From: Woeseia sp034521225
GTDB lineage: Bacteria > Pseudomonadota > Gammaproteobacteria > Steroidobacterales > Woeseiaceae
Length of the DNA: 64,000 nucleotides
Direction: 5' to 3'
Assembly (NCBI GenBank): GCA_034521225.1
Contig: JAXHMR010000021.1
Coordinates: forward strand, 113,135 to 177,134
Shown: one piece after another, positions 50,965-61,173 of the stretch
Numbering within the stretch: position 1 is the first letter of the stretch
Layout of the letters: the number at the start of each line of letters is the position of its first letter
Made by a program: the position numbers and the translations under genes
The notes under the pieces: model-generated
Databases searched by the model: none
The model's input: only the letters and a program-made list of their open reading frames with translations
Told to the model about the DNA's origin: nothing

Positions 50965-52040
50965 ATGCCATTCCAGGGCCGTTCAGGAGAGCGGGACGTG
51001 GCGCGCGCCGCGCCGGTCACGGGCAAGCCGGGCGTCCAGCTGACGCTGGAGGAATTCCTGCCGCTGATGCTGTGTGCCACGGGGGCGCTGGGCGTGCTGC
51101 CGTTTGCTGTCATCCGGTTCATGAACCAGGACTGGCTGATTGGCCTGCTGGACGTCGTTATCGTCGGCGGTTTTGCCATGCTGGGCCTGTTCGTCCTGCG
51201 CTCAGGGCAAGTACGCATCGCCAGCGTGTTCATCACGGTACTCGGCATAGGCGGCATGCTCGGGACGATGTACCTGAAGGGACCGCAACAGGTGTACTGG
51301 GCTTACCCGGCCCTGATTGTTGCCTACTACCTGCTGACCCCGAAGGAAGCGGTCGCGGCCACAGCCGTCGTGCTCGTTGCCCTGTTCCCGCTGCTGAGTG
51401 CGCGGGTAGACACCTTTACGCTCGCTACCGTCATGATTTCGATCACGATGACGGCTGTCTTTGCCTACGCGTTCGCGAGCCTGACCCGGGGCCAGCGCAA
51501 CCAGTTGATGAACCTGGCCACGCGCGACCCTCTGACTGGCGCGGGCAATCGCCGCGCACTGACGCAGAAGATGACCGAAGTTATCGCCGCGCACGAGCGT
51601 ACGGCCTCTACCGCGTCGGCTCGTAGTCCTTCGATGTCGGCCATTTCAAGGACGTCGATGACGAATTCGGGCATGGCACCGGCGACCGTATTCTCGTCCA
51701 GATCACTGAGATCCTGCGACTCAGGATTCGCGTAACCGACAGCCTGTACCGCATAGGCGGTGAGGAATTCGTCATCGTCCTCGAAGGGCAGTCGATCGAC
51801 CGCGCCAGCAAACTGGCCGAACCGGCTATCGCGCCCTTCGTCGAGGCCAACGAGCTGATCCCCAATCGTGACGTGACGATTTCGCTGGGTGTTGCGGAGC
51901 TGAAATCCGCCGAATCGCTTGACGACTGGCTGCGCCGCGCCGACGATGCGCTGTACGCCGCCAAGCGAGCTGGCCGCGGTACAGCGACACGCGTCGACGC
52001 CGCGATAGCGTCGTCTTCCGTCCGCCCGCTCGCGTCCTGA
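50965..52040 (+). CDS. Membrane diguanylate cyclase (GGDEF), frameshifted
   Basis: Makes c-di-GMP from two GTP. The N-terminal half has about six membrane helices (LPLMLCATGALGVLPFAVI, LIGLLDVVIVGGFAMLGLFV and others). The GGDEF domain begins ATRDPLTGAGNRRALTQKM; after a shift near 51605 it continues DVDEFGHG-like sequence and RIGGEEFVIVLEG. The active-site GGEEF lies at 51756-51770. An RVTD inhibitory site sits exactly five residues before it, so product inhibition is likely. The end LDDWLRRADDALYAAKRAGR is typical. ATG 50965 is used; GTG 50953 would overlap the M20 stop. Confidence 0.9.
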
Positions 52041-52050
52041 AGCACGGCGC

Positions 52051-52081
52051 AGCCCGTCCGGCTTCTACCGCGCAGACTCCT
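52051..52081. repeat. Hairpin element, family C, half copy
   Basis: The stretch AGCCCGTCCGGCTTCTACCG with CGCAGACTCCTT repeats the right arm and loop of the hairpin at 34330-34384. The left arm is absent. It lies between convergent genes. Confidence 0.6.
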
Positions 52082-52836
52082 TAAGCGCGCTGCGGTCCCT
52101 CCCCCTTCAGGACCGCATCTGATACCTCGATCCATGTTGTCTTGCAGATTGCGAGTACCTCCCCGCCAGGCCCGGTCAGCGTCGTCGTCGGAATGTTCTG
52201 CAGGCGCTCCTGGCGCGCCGATGCTGTGCAGCCACGACGCATGCCTCGCCGATCGCCGGGCGCCTGAAAATCGAGACGCTTTGCCGCCCGAGCAGGATGC
52301 CCGGCATGCCGCCACCGTCGCCGCAGGCGTAAGCCGTCGGGCAATCCAGTAGCGGCCCAGACGATCTCTGGCCGCACCTGGCCGTCGTACCACCGAAATC
52401 GCCGTCGGCCTGCCCGGTGCCGCCAGCTCGCCGTTCCAGTCGGTGTCGGCCGGGTCAACCGGGCCGACATGCAGGCGCAATCCGTCGCCGTGATCACGCA
52501 ACGGGCCACGACGAAGCGGTGCATGACCGGTGCGCGTCAGCTGGAAACGTGCGGCCGGCCGCGTCAGCGGCCTCACGGTGGTCCGGCGCGTCGATCGCTG
52601 CAATTCGCACATCCGTTGCCACCGCCGTGGCGACGAGCGTGTCACCGTCAAAGAGGTCGGCCGATTCGTCCGTGGTGACCACGCGCAACGGCGTGTCCAG
52701 CGGCGGCGGGCGGTGCAGCGTGACCTCCGCCGCACCGTCGATGAAACGGGCAAGACTGCCGGCCGCATAGCCGCCATTGGCGGAGTTCGGCGGGCACGCA
52801 GTACCGGCGAGCGATAGTTATGACGTGCTCCGACAT
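52081..52836 (-). CDS. Thioesterase-like (hotdog-type) protein, heavily frameshifted
   Basis: The joined protein of about 250 residues starts MSEHVITIARRYCVP. It continues NSANGGYAAGSLARFIDGAA, EVTLHRPPPLDTPLRVVTTD and ESADLFDGDTLVATAVA. The second half has CGPLRDHGDGLRLHVGPVDP-like sequence, RPEIVWAA and the end GEVLAICKTTWIEVSD. The NGGYA and PPLDTPL segments recall acyl-CoA thioesterase-like proteins with two hotdog folds, a family mostly described as hypothetical. At least five shifts make details unsafe. It converges with the diguanylate cyclase gene and is divergent from the S41 gene. Confidence 0.5.
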
Positions 52837-52990
52837 ACGGCCTGTCCGGTGTTGAGCCTGGCAGGCCAGACTACTGGCCGCCGTGCATCCGGGCAATGGG
52901 CAAAATGGCCAGGCCGCCAGACTGACCTCGCCCCCTCCGCCATACTGCCGGTATCATCAGTGCTATTGCCAGTTTCCCGACGGAATCAAC

Positions 52991-54559
52991 GTGACCCCAC
53001 TTACCCGATCGACGACCTGCCGCGTTGGCCGATGGCAAGGCACGACCGCCTTTCTGGCCCTGGCACTTGCGCTGGCCGGCTGCGGCGGCGGCGGCAATGG
53101 CAGCAACTGGACACCAGGTGTATTCCTGGATGCCAGCACGTTCAAGAACCAGTGCGTCGCGCCGCGGTCCGGCACGAACCCGGCCACCGGCAACCCGTAC
53201 CCTGACTTAGCCGGCACGCGTACGGATGAGAATAATTTCCTGCGCTCCTATAGCAACGACACCTACCTTTGGTACGACGAAATCGTTGATCGCGATCCCG
53301 GCCTGTTCGAGACGCTGGAGTACTTTGATCTGCCTGAAAACGGATGCGACCACCGCCTCCGGCGCGCGAAAGGACCGCTTCCATTTCACTATTCCAAGCG
53401 ACGAATGGTTCCTGCTGTCACAGTCGGGTGCCGGTGCCGGCTGTCGGGTGCAATGGGTGCTGTTACAGACAAGACCGCCGCGCAAGGCACTTGTCGCGTT
53501 CACGGATCCGGACACGCCGGCGGATGCTGCCAACCTGCGGCGGGGCGCCGAAGTTCTGAAAGTCGACGGCGTCGACCTGATCAACGGCAGCGATTTCGCC
53601 ACGCTCGACGAGCGGCCTGTTTCCGGCGATCGCCGGCGAGAGCCACGATTTCCAGATCCTCGACCCGGACGGCACCGTGCGCGACGTGACGCTGGTCTCG
53701 GAAATCATCACCTCCGTGCCGGTGCAGAACGTCGATACCGTCCCGACCGGCAGCGGCGGCACTGTCGGCTATCTGTTGTTCAACGATCACATTGCGACTG
53801 CCGAACAGGGCCTGATCGATGCCGTTACCCAACTCGCCGGTGAAAATATCACCGACCTGGTCATCGACGTACGCTATAACGGTGGTGGCTTTCTTGTTAT
53901 GTCGCCAGTGAATTCGCATACATGATCGCCGGGAGTAATGCGACGGCCGGCAGGACCTTCGAAAACCTACGATTTAATGACAAGCATCCGTCCACCGACC
54001 CGGTCACCGGCCAGATCCTCTCCAGCCAATGCCGTTTTTTAACACCCGGATTTCCGGACAAGCCTTGCCGACGCTCGACTTGCCGCGTGTCTTCGTACTG
54101 ACCGGCCCCGGCACCTGCTCGGCCAGCGAGTCGATCATTAACGGCCTGCGCGGCGTCGATGTCGACGTAGTTCAGGTTGGTTCTACAACCTGCGGTAAGC
54201 CATACGGTTTCTACCCGACTGGCAACTGCGGCACGACCTATTTCACGATCCAGGTTTCGCGGCGAGAACGACAAGGGCTTCGGCGACTATGCCGATGGTT
54301 TCTCGCCTGAAATCCAGTGGCCCACTGACAACACCCATCCCCGGCTGTTCCGGTTGCCGACGACTTCTCCCATCCACTCGGCGACCCCGACGAGGGGCGC
54401 TTCGCGGCGGCGCTCGGCTACATCGCGGGTATGGACTGCCCGGCGCCGACCAGCGTTGCTCTCCCAGGCGTGTCGAAGCCTGGCAGTGCAAGTTACAGCG
54501 ATGAGGATATGGTCCTGCCTCGCTCGCCGTTGCGTGAAATGCGGATACTCGACCGATGA
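52991..54559 (+). CDS. S41 family peptidase (C-terminal-processing-like) lipoprotein, frameshifted
   Basis: S41 proteases are serine-lysine peptidases with a PDZ domain. A lipobox (LALALALAGC, from GTG 52991) predicts a lipoprotein. Then come DENNFLRSYSNDTYLWYDEI, the PDZ part (DTPADAANLRRGAEVLKVDG), TVGYLLFNDHIATAEQGLID, NITDLVIDVRYNGGGFLV and the catalytic serine in VLTGPGTCSASESIINGLRG. The C-terminus has GKPYGFYPTGNCGTTYF. At least six shifts break it. The stop at 54557-54559 overlaps the next start (ATGA). Extracytoplasmic proteolysis is inferred. Confidence 0.87.
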
Positions 54560-54933
54560 TCGCGGTAAGGCGATGCAGGAGCCTGGCCGTTCTTGTGCTG
54601 GTGGCAGCATGCAATTCGGCGCCGGTACAGCCGGATATCCCGGCCGTCATCGTCGAGCCCGATGACGCCAGCCGTGCGGAACTGCGGCAGGTTGTCTCCA
54701 CGGCCTTGAATGGCGCCGATGTCACGCTGGCTGACGATGCGCTGACGCTCGAGAGTTCGCTCAGCGTCGAACATCCACAACACCGTGGTATCGAGCAACA
54801 ACCATTGCGCGGCCGCGACCTCGGCCGCCCCGAAACATTCCACCTCGTGCTGGACGGCTCTCAATGCGTACTTGTGCACGACAACACCGGGCTGCGCTGG
54901 CTGCTGCTCGATACCCGGTGCCGCGCACAGTGA
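54556..54933 (+). CDS. Small lipoprotein, unknown function
   Basis: This 125-residue protein has a lipobox (LAVLVLVAAC, about residue 19). The mature domain (ELRQVVSTALNGADVTLADD, ALTLESSLSVEHP, FHLVLDGSQCVLVHDNTGLR) looks like a small mixed alpha/beta fold with two cysteines, one in SQCVLV and one in DTRC, that could form a disulfide. I recognise no family. It overlaps the S41 gene by ATGA upstream and the penicillin acylase gene by GTGA downstream, so all three are translationally coupled. The frame is intact. Confidence 0.7.
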   Translation: MIAVRRCRSLAVLVLVAACNSAPVQPDIPAVIVEPDDASRAELRQVVSTALNGADVTLADDALTLESSLSVEHPQHRGIEQQPLRGRDLGRPETFHLVLDGSQCVLVHDNTGLRWLLLDTRCRAQ

Positions 54934-57237
54934 GGCACTGTGTGCCGGTTTTGCTGTTGCTGCTTGCCGGTACGGCAACCGGCGACAACACCGAGCGGTT
55001 TACCGTAGCGGGGCTGGAACAGCCTGCCGAAATCATCGTCGATGAGTGGGGCGTGCCGCACATCTACGCCGGCACGCACTACGATGCCTTCTTTGCGCAG
55101 GGATTCAACGCGGCGCGGGACAGGCTTTGGCAAATCGATGTCTGGCGCCGGCGCGGCCTCGGCCGCCTGTCGGCTGTCTTCGGCCGGATTACCTGGACCA
55201 GGATCGCGCTGCCCGCCTGTTCCTCTATCGGTGGCGACATGTTTCGCGAGTGGCTTGCATACGGTTCGGATGCCAAGCGCATCGCCGAGTCGTTCACCGC
55301 CGGTATCAATGCGTATATCGACCTGCTGGATGAACACCCGGACTTGCTGCCGCCGGAGTTTGAGTTGCTCGACTACCGGCCCGAACGCCTGGCAGCCCGA
55401 AGACGTCGTCCGCATCCGTGGTCACGGTCTTTGGGGTAATGTAACGGACGAAGTTGGCCGGGCCCGCATCGCCTGCGAACTGGACCTTAAGACGGCGGAG
55501 TACTGGCTGCCGCTCGAACCGGATCACGAGACGCGCATTCCCGACGGGCTCGACCCGTGCAGCATTTCGCCCGGCGTCCTCGACGTCTATTGCCTTGCCG
55601 GAGGCGGGCGTCGATTTCCGGAACCCGGCAGCGCTATCGCTGCAAGCGCGCGAAATTCCATCGATCGTAGCCTGGGAAGCAATAACTGGGTGGTTGCTCC
55701 GGAACGCACGTCAACGGGCCGCCCGATACTCGCGAACGATCCGCATCGCAGCCACCGGGTACCCGCGTTGCGTTATATCGCACACACTCCGTGGCACCCG
55801 GGCTGAACGTTATCGGCGCCGGTGAACCGGGTACTGCCCGGAATCTCGATCGGGCATAACGAGCGCATCGCGTTTGGGCTGACCATATTCTGGATCGACC
55901 AGGAAGACCTGTACGTCTACCGTCGCGATGGCGATGCCTATCACTACGGCGACAGCAGTGAACCGGTCCGCGAAATCATTGAATCCATAAGTGTTCGCGG
56001 CCGCCCGGACGTCGACGTAACGCTGCGCTATACGCGGCACGGACCGATCGTCCACGAAAATGAAGAGCGCCTGTTCGCCGTGCGGGCGGCGTGGCTCGAT
56101 GCCGGCATGGCGCCCTGCTTTGGCAGCGTCGAGTACATGCGCGCTGCGAACTGGCGGGAATTCCTCGCGGCAATGAACCGCTGGGCGCACCGCCCGAAAA
56201 CCAGGTCTATGCAGACGTCGATGGCAACATCGGCTACAAGCCGGGCGGCCTGTTCCCGCGTCGCAATGGCTGGGACGGCTTGCTGCCCGTGCCGGGCGAC
56301 GGACGCTACGAATGGGACGGCTACTTCGACATGGACGTGCTGCCGGTCGAATACAACCCGGCGCGCGGCTACACTGGCACGGCCAACTCGATGAACCTGC
56401 CCGACGATTACCCGATCGAAAAATACCCGATGGGCTTTGATAGTCGGCACCCTGCGCGATACCGCCGCCTGTGGAACGTTCTTGCATCGCAGCCTGCGCA
56501 TACGCCGGATGACTCGCTCCGGCTGCAGCGTGACTACGAATCCGTACTGGCACACAAATTACTCGAGTACTTGCCGGAAGAAAATCGACCACCCGGCACA
56601 CCGCTTGCTCCGTGAGTGGGACCGTATCCTGACACCGGATTCCGGGGCTGCCGCTTTGTACAATATCTGGCTGCATCGCCACCTGGCGCCGGCGCTGGCG
56701 CGCCTCGTCGCACCGCAAAATCCGGACCTTGTTGCGCCGCTTGATACGCGCGGCATCCTTCGTTTGTTGTCCGAACCGCGGAGCAACGGGCTGGTTTCAG
56801 CCACGTTGGCAACGGCGTGGCAGGAAACGCGGACGTTGCTAGGTCGCAATCCCGGGAACTGGCGATGGGGCGATTTGCACCAAATACGCTTCGAGCATCC
56901 GCTTTTGCACCTCGCGGACCCGGCCCTTGCACGCCAGATGCGTCACCCGATCTACCCGCGCGGTGGCAGCGGCTATACCACCAATAGTACCGGCTTCGAT
57001 CCGGCGGACTTTTTGGTGCGTTCGGGTGGGTCGTACCGGATGGTGCTTGATGTAGGCAACTGGGATGCAGCCCGTATGACGAGCGCGCCCGGACAGTCCG
57101 GCGACCCGAAATCCCCGTATTACGGCAACCTGCTGGAGGGCTGGGCCAGGGACGGGTCGTTTCCGTTGCTCTACAGCCGCGAACGGATACTGCAGCACCG
57201 CGCCATGACGATTCAGTTACAGCCCGTCAGTAACTGA
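54930..57237 (+). CDS. Penicillin acylase family protein, frameshifted
   Basis: These N-terminal-nucleophile amidases are made as precursors that self-cleave before a serine; members hydrolyse beta-lactam side chains or acyl-homoserine lactones. The GTG start at 54930 gives a signal peptide (CVPVLLLLLAGTATG). Next are EIIVDEWGVPHIYAGTHYDA and FFAQGFNAARDRLWQIDVWR. The cleavage-site serine lies in LGSNNWVVAPERTSTGRPIL, and downstream are ISIGHNERIAFGLTIFWIDQ, LRYTRHGPIVHENEERL and RRNGWDGLLPVPGDGRYEW. About seven shifts occur. The length of about 770 residues is normal. The substrate cannot be assigned. Confidence 0.9.
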
Positions 57238-57352
57238 CGCCGCCCCGGCGCGCTCCTGGCTACACGGCGGAACTATTTTCGCTGGCGGCACTCCCTTACC
57301 GTTAACCAATACAGTGAAAAAGGCCTTCAGGCCTTATGCACGCGGAGTATGC

Positions 57353-58043
57353 ATGTTGTTATTCAAACGCAAGTGGCCAGTGGTGATGATTATCCTGTTT
57401 GCGGCGGCTGGCGCCCGTGCCGCCGAAACATGGCCGGCGCGCTTTGATGCCGGGGAAGACAGCCTGGAGGCGCGGATCAAATTCCCGGAAACACGCGGCG
57501 ACGGCACGATCATCATTCGCTGCGCGGCGCAGGTCAGTGACAGCGGCAAGATGGAAAAGCACGGCTGTTACGGTGACAACTCTGGCGCGGACGTGTTTAT
57601 TGCAGCGATCAACAAGGCAGCAAAGAAGGCTCGTATGCAGCCCGCCGTCATCGACGGCCGTCCTCACGCGGTATACGTGCAGTACCGCGTCCGTTTCGAG
57701 ACGCGCGGCGATGAAAACATCCTCACAATTTATAACAATCCCGGTGTCCTCGAGAATATCGAGGCCTATGGCGAGGACCACATCGCGGCGCAGCGCGGGC
57801 CTGACGAAAGAGCGGTGGCAGAGCGTCTGCCCGCAGCGACTGCGTTTTCTCGTCTGGGTCAAGGCGCACGTTGCGCGCAGCGGCGATCAGAGCAGCATCG
57901 ATATTGCATCCAACGACGGTCCGCCTATTACGCAAAAATGCGAAGAGGCGATCATTGCCACGATGAAGGAGAGCAGTTTTACGCCCGCCCTGGCCGACGG
58001 CGAACCGGTGCCATCGACGTTTGTTGAGCCGTTCGGCAGCTGA
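57353..58043 (+). CDS. Exported protein with TonB-C-like repeats, unknown function, one frameshift
   Basis: A signal peptide (WPVVMIILFAAAGARA) precedes two similar halves. The first contains IIIRCAAQVSDSGKMEKHGC and KKARMQPAVIDGRPHAVYVQ, with YRVRFETRGDENILTIYNN; the second has WVKAHVARSGD, CEEAIIATMKESSFTPALAD and PSTFVEPFGS. Each half resembles the beta-alpha-beta module of TonB C-terminal domains, an inference from pattern only. One shift lies near 57805. The 115-bp gap upstream contains a small hairpin (AAGGCCTTCAGGCCTT). Confidence 0.6.
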
Positions 58044-58719
58044 TCAGGCGTTTCGTGCCGCAACGATTTCCGGCGGCAACACGGCTTCTATACGCTCCAT
58101 GACATCGATACGGCAGATCATGTCATGGATGTAGTCGAGTGAATCGGTCTCAAGAATCAGTTTGTCACTCAGCCGGTAACTGTCTATCCATCGTTCATAC
58201 AGGCGATCGAGGCGTTTCAGGTACACTGAGCGGTACGTCCTGCTCCATCTCGCGGCCGCGTAACCGAATGCGTTTGCGTAGCGTCCGCATCGAGCAGCGC
58301 AGGTAGATCATCAGGTCAGGCGGCTGGATGGCATCGAGGATCGACTGGTAGAAGCTCCAGTAGGTCTGCCAGTCGCGTTGATCGATGTGCTTCATATCGC
58401 GCAGTGCCGTTGCAAACACTTCCGCGTCCTCGAAAATCGTGCGGTCCAGCACGACAACGCCGGGTGTACGGTCGAGCGCCTGGTGAATCCGGAACTTGTG
58501 GCTGAGAAAATACATCTGTGAATGAAACGCCCAGCGCTTCATGTCGCGATAGAAATGGGCAGGTACGGGTTGTCCTCACTGGGCTCGTAAAACGGCGAGA
58601 TGCCGTACGTCCGGCTCAGGAACTCGACCAGTGTCGATTTGCCGGCACCGATGTTGCCGGCAATGGCGATCGACCGTCTTGGTCCTTTTGCTTCAGTGGA
58701 CAGGACTATTCCGATTCAT
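58044..58719 (-). CDS. Deoxynucleoside kinase, frameshifted
   Basis: dNK-family enzymes phosphorylate deoxynucleosides for salvage. The P-loop is IAIAGNIGAGKSTLVEFLS. Next are PFYEPSEDNPYLP, AFHSQMYFLSHKFRIHQ, the conserved VVLDRTIFEDAEVFA, PDLMIYLRCSMRTLRKRIRL with the lid RGREMEQDVPL, and the C-terminal LILETDSLDYIHD. Shifts lie near 58705, 58545 and 58230. The best start is ATG 58719 (MNRNSPSTEAKG after correcting one base). It would overlap the upstream amidohydrolase gene by 14 bp, so the genes are probably coupled. Joined length is about 225 residues. Confidence 0.86.
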
Positions 58720-60532
58720 GGACAACATTGCCCCCGACTACTGTCGTCAGCACCGTTACGTCCTTGATATTGTCCGGATCCATTGTCAGCAGGTTGTCCG
58801 ACAGCACGACAAAGTCCGCCAGCTTGCCCACCTCGAGCGAGCCCTTGATGTCTTCCTCGTACGCGGCATAGGCCGTATTGAGCGTGTAGGCCTGTATCGC
58901 CTGCTCGACCGTCAGTTTTTCCTGCGGGAACCAGCCGCCTTCCGGTGCACCGGCCAGCGTCTTGCGAGTTACCGCGGCATAGATGCCGAGCATCGGGTTC
59001 AGGTAATAGCGCGATGCGTTGGTGCCGGGCGAATCAGAGCCGAATGAAACGATTGCCCCTGCATCCCACATGCGCCGGAATGCATAGGCGCCGCGTGAAC
59101 GCTCGCGGCCTATGCGTTCCTCCATCCAGCGCATGTCATCCGACGTGTGGAACGGCTGTACTTCCATGACGATGTTCATGCGCCCGGCCCGCTCGATATC
59201 CCTGTCCGTCATGACCTGCGCATGAACCAGCCGGAAGCGCCGGTCGCGCTCGCCGTTTTTCGCGATAATGCGCTCGACCATGTCCATCAGGTAGCCGTTT
59301 GCTTCATCGCCGATCGCGTGTACAGTCAATTGCAGGCCCGCGGCATCGGCCTTTAGCGCCAGGCGCTCGACCGGCTTCGCTTTTCCTCCGGGTCGTCCGG
59401 GCTTCGTTCAAACGGAAACATGATGTCGCGCCAGATACCACGGCTCGACGGATTATGCGTATACGGCTCGTAGAACCGGGCCGAACTGTTGCCCATGATG
59501 CCGTCTATCCACGCCTTGACGGCGCCGAAGCGTATCCATTCATCTCCGAAACCGACCCGCATGCCGAGACCGGCCATTGCGTCCCACTTATCGAGTGGCG
59601 GCCGGTAACGCACGCGCGCGCCCGCCGTCATCAGGCCGCGCTTGCGCAGCTCGCCATAGAATATCGGCCTGCACAGGGCGCCGAAGTCACGTCCGAATAA
59701 CTGGTAATGCCGACTTTTTTCATTTGCTCCCAGGCGCGCAGCGTCTCCTGTATGCGCTGTTCACGGGACGGTTCGGGGATGATGTCGCTGTACAATGCAC
59801 GCACGTTGTCTCGAACAAGGACAGTTGACTCGACAGCACCTGATACCGGGTTGAACGTGATGCGCCGGTCGGTTCGCCGTTGTCAGTTCGCTCGACGATG
59901 ATGCCGTCCGGATCGGGCATGCCCTGGCGAACGCCGGCCTGCTGCATGCGGCGCCGTACGGCCAGGTACACCTTGCGATCGAAGCGTTGCACCAGCACCG
60001 GACGGTCTCCGGTGAAGCCGTCAATCATGCCCTTGTTCGGCAGGAACAGATTGCCGTACAGGTCGTCCGGATTGACTTCGCGGCCGGCTTCAGCCACCTC
60101 GCCTTCCGCCCATGTCTCGTAGGCTGACCAGTCACGGCATCATCCGCGTGCCCGGCGCGTGCGTTCGTGGCACGTGGCACGGATCCGCGCGACGAAGGCT
60201 TCCTCGTCGGACACATCGAGCAGGTTCAGGCCATATAACAGGCGGCCGGTACTGTCAAAGTGCACGTGATTGTCATTGAAGCCCGGTACCACGAGTTTGC
60301 CGTCGAGGTCGATCACCCGGGTACCCCGCCCGATATGCTTCGTGGCACCGGCATCAGAGCCGACGTACAGGATGCGGTCACCTGACGTCGCAATCGCCGT
60401 GACTTGCGGGTTGTCCGCGTCGACTGTCCACACAACCCCGTTGCGCAGGACCAGGTCCGCTTCCTGGGCGTGCAGCGGGCCCGCCGCGAACAGCAGTGCA
60501 AGCAAGCAGGTCATTCTGGTTGTCGATGTCAT
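58706..60532 (-). CDS. Exported amidohydrolase (YtcJ-like), frameshifted
   Basis: A YtcJ-type member of the amidohydrolase superfamily (Amidohydro_3). A signal peptide (MTCLLALLFAAGPLHAQ) precedes ADLVLRNGVVWTVDADNPQV and the metal motif VVPGFNDNHVHFDSTGRLL. Further parts are DEWIRFGAVKAWIDGIMGNS, LTVHAIGDEANGYLMDMVE, RLVHAQVMTDRDIERAGRMN, VSFGSDSPGTNASRYYLNPM and DIKGSLEVGKLADFVVLSDN. There are about five shifts between 59330 and 60190. The start is taken at ATG 60532, just before the signal peptide. Substrate unknown. Confidence 0.87.
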
Positions 60533-60593
60533 CAAATCACCCCGCATCCGGTAAGAACGGCGCCGCAAATTGGACCACAGCCGGGAATCGCGT

Positions 60594-61173
60594 TCAAACC
60601 TCAGGCTCAGGTGGCGGTGTCCAGTCACAACCGTCGCAATGCGGCGAGATGCCCGTGTCATCCATCGTCAAACGATCGCGCATGTAGTCGGCGACCAGGA
60701 TTTCAGTTCAGGTCCCGTTTTGCCTCGGCGACAGGAAGGTCCTCGTGCAGGACGCGGTACAGGAAGCTGAATGCGGCGGCGCGGTAATTGGCCTGGCAAT
60801 GCAACAGTGTCTTTTTTTCCGGGGCGCGCTGCATGGCGCCGGCAAACAGGTAGAAGTCGCTCGCCGTCGGCGCGGCCCATTCCACCGGGATGTGCATGTA
60901 TTCCATGCCCAGTGACTTGACCAGGCGGTCTTCGTCGAGCGAACTCTCATTGTCCGTCCACGCGGATGACGACACGCTGGTAGCCCTGCTGGCCCAGTTC
61001 AGTCAATTGAGCGGCTGTTGGCTGACCGGAACTCGCAAACCGGTCAGAGTATTCGACAAAGTTCATGATGCCGCCGGATTCCTCAGCAGGGCGCGACCGC
61101 GGCAACGAGTAGGGTTGCCAGCGCCGCCAATGCGCCGCAGGCGGCCACACGGGCGCCTGGTTTGCACGCTCAT
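60594..61173 (-). CDS. Exported protein-tyrosine-phosphatase-like protein, frameshifted
   Basis: A small phosphatase-fold protein. A signal peptide (CGALAALATLLVAAVAP) is followed after a shift by NFVEYSDRFASSGQPTAAQL. The phosphatase loop is LLHCQANYRAAAFSFLYRV, with Cys and Arg four residues apart as in bacterial PTP-like families related to BLH domains. The aspartate-containing part is HIPVEWAAPTASDFYLF. Correcting a shift near 60700 gives the tail EILVADYMRDRLTMDDTG and PHCDGCDWTPP, with two cysteines, and a stop at 60594. The start ATG 61173 overlaps the S9A gene stop (TGATG). Confidence 0.72.
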
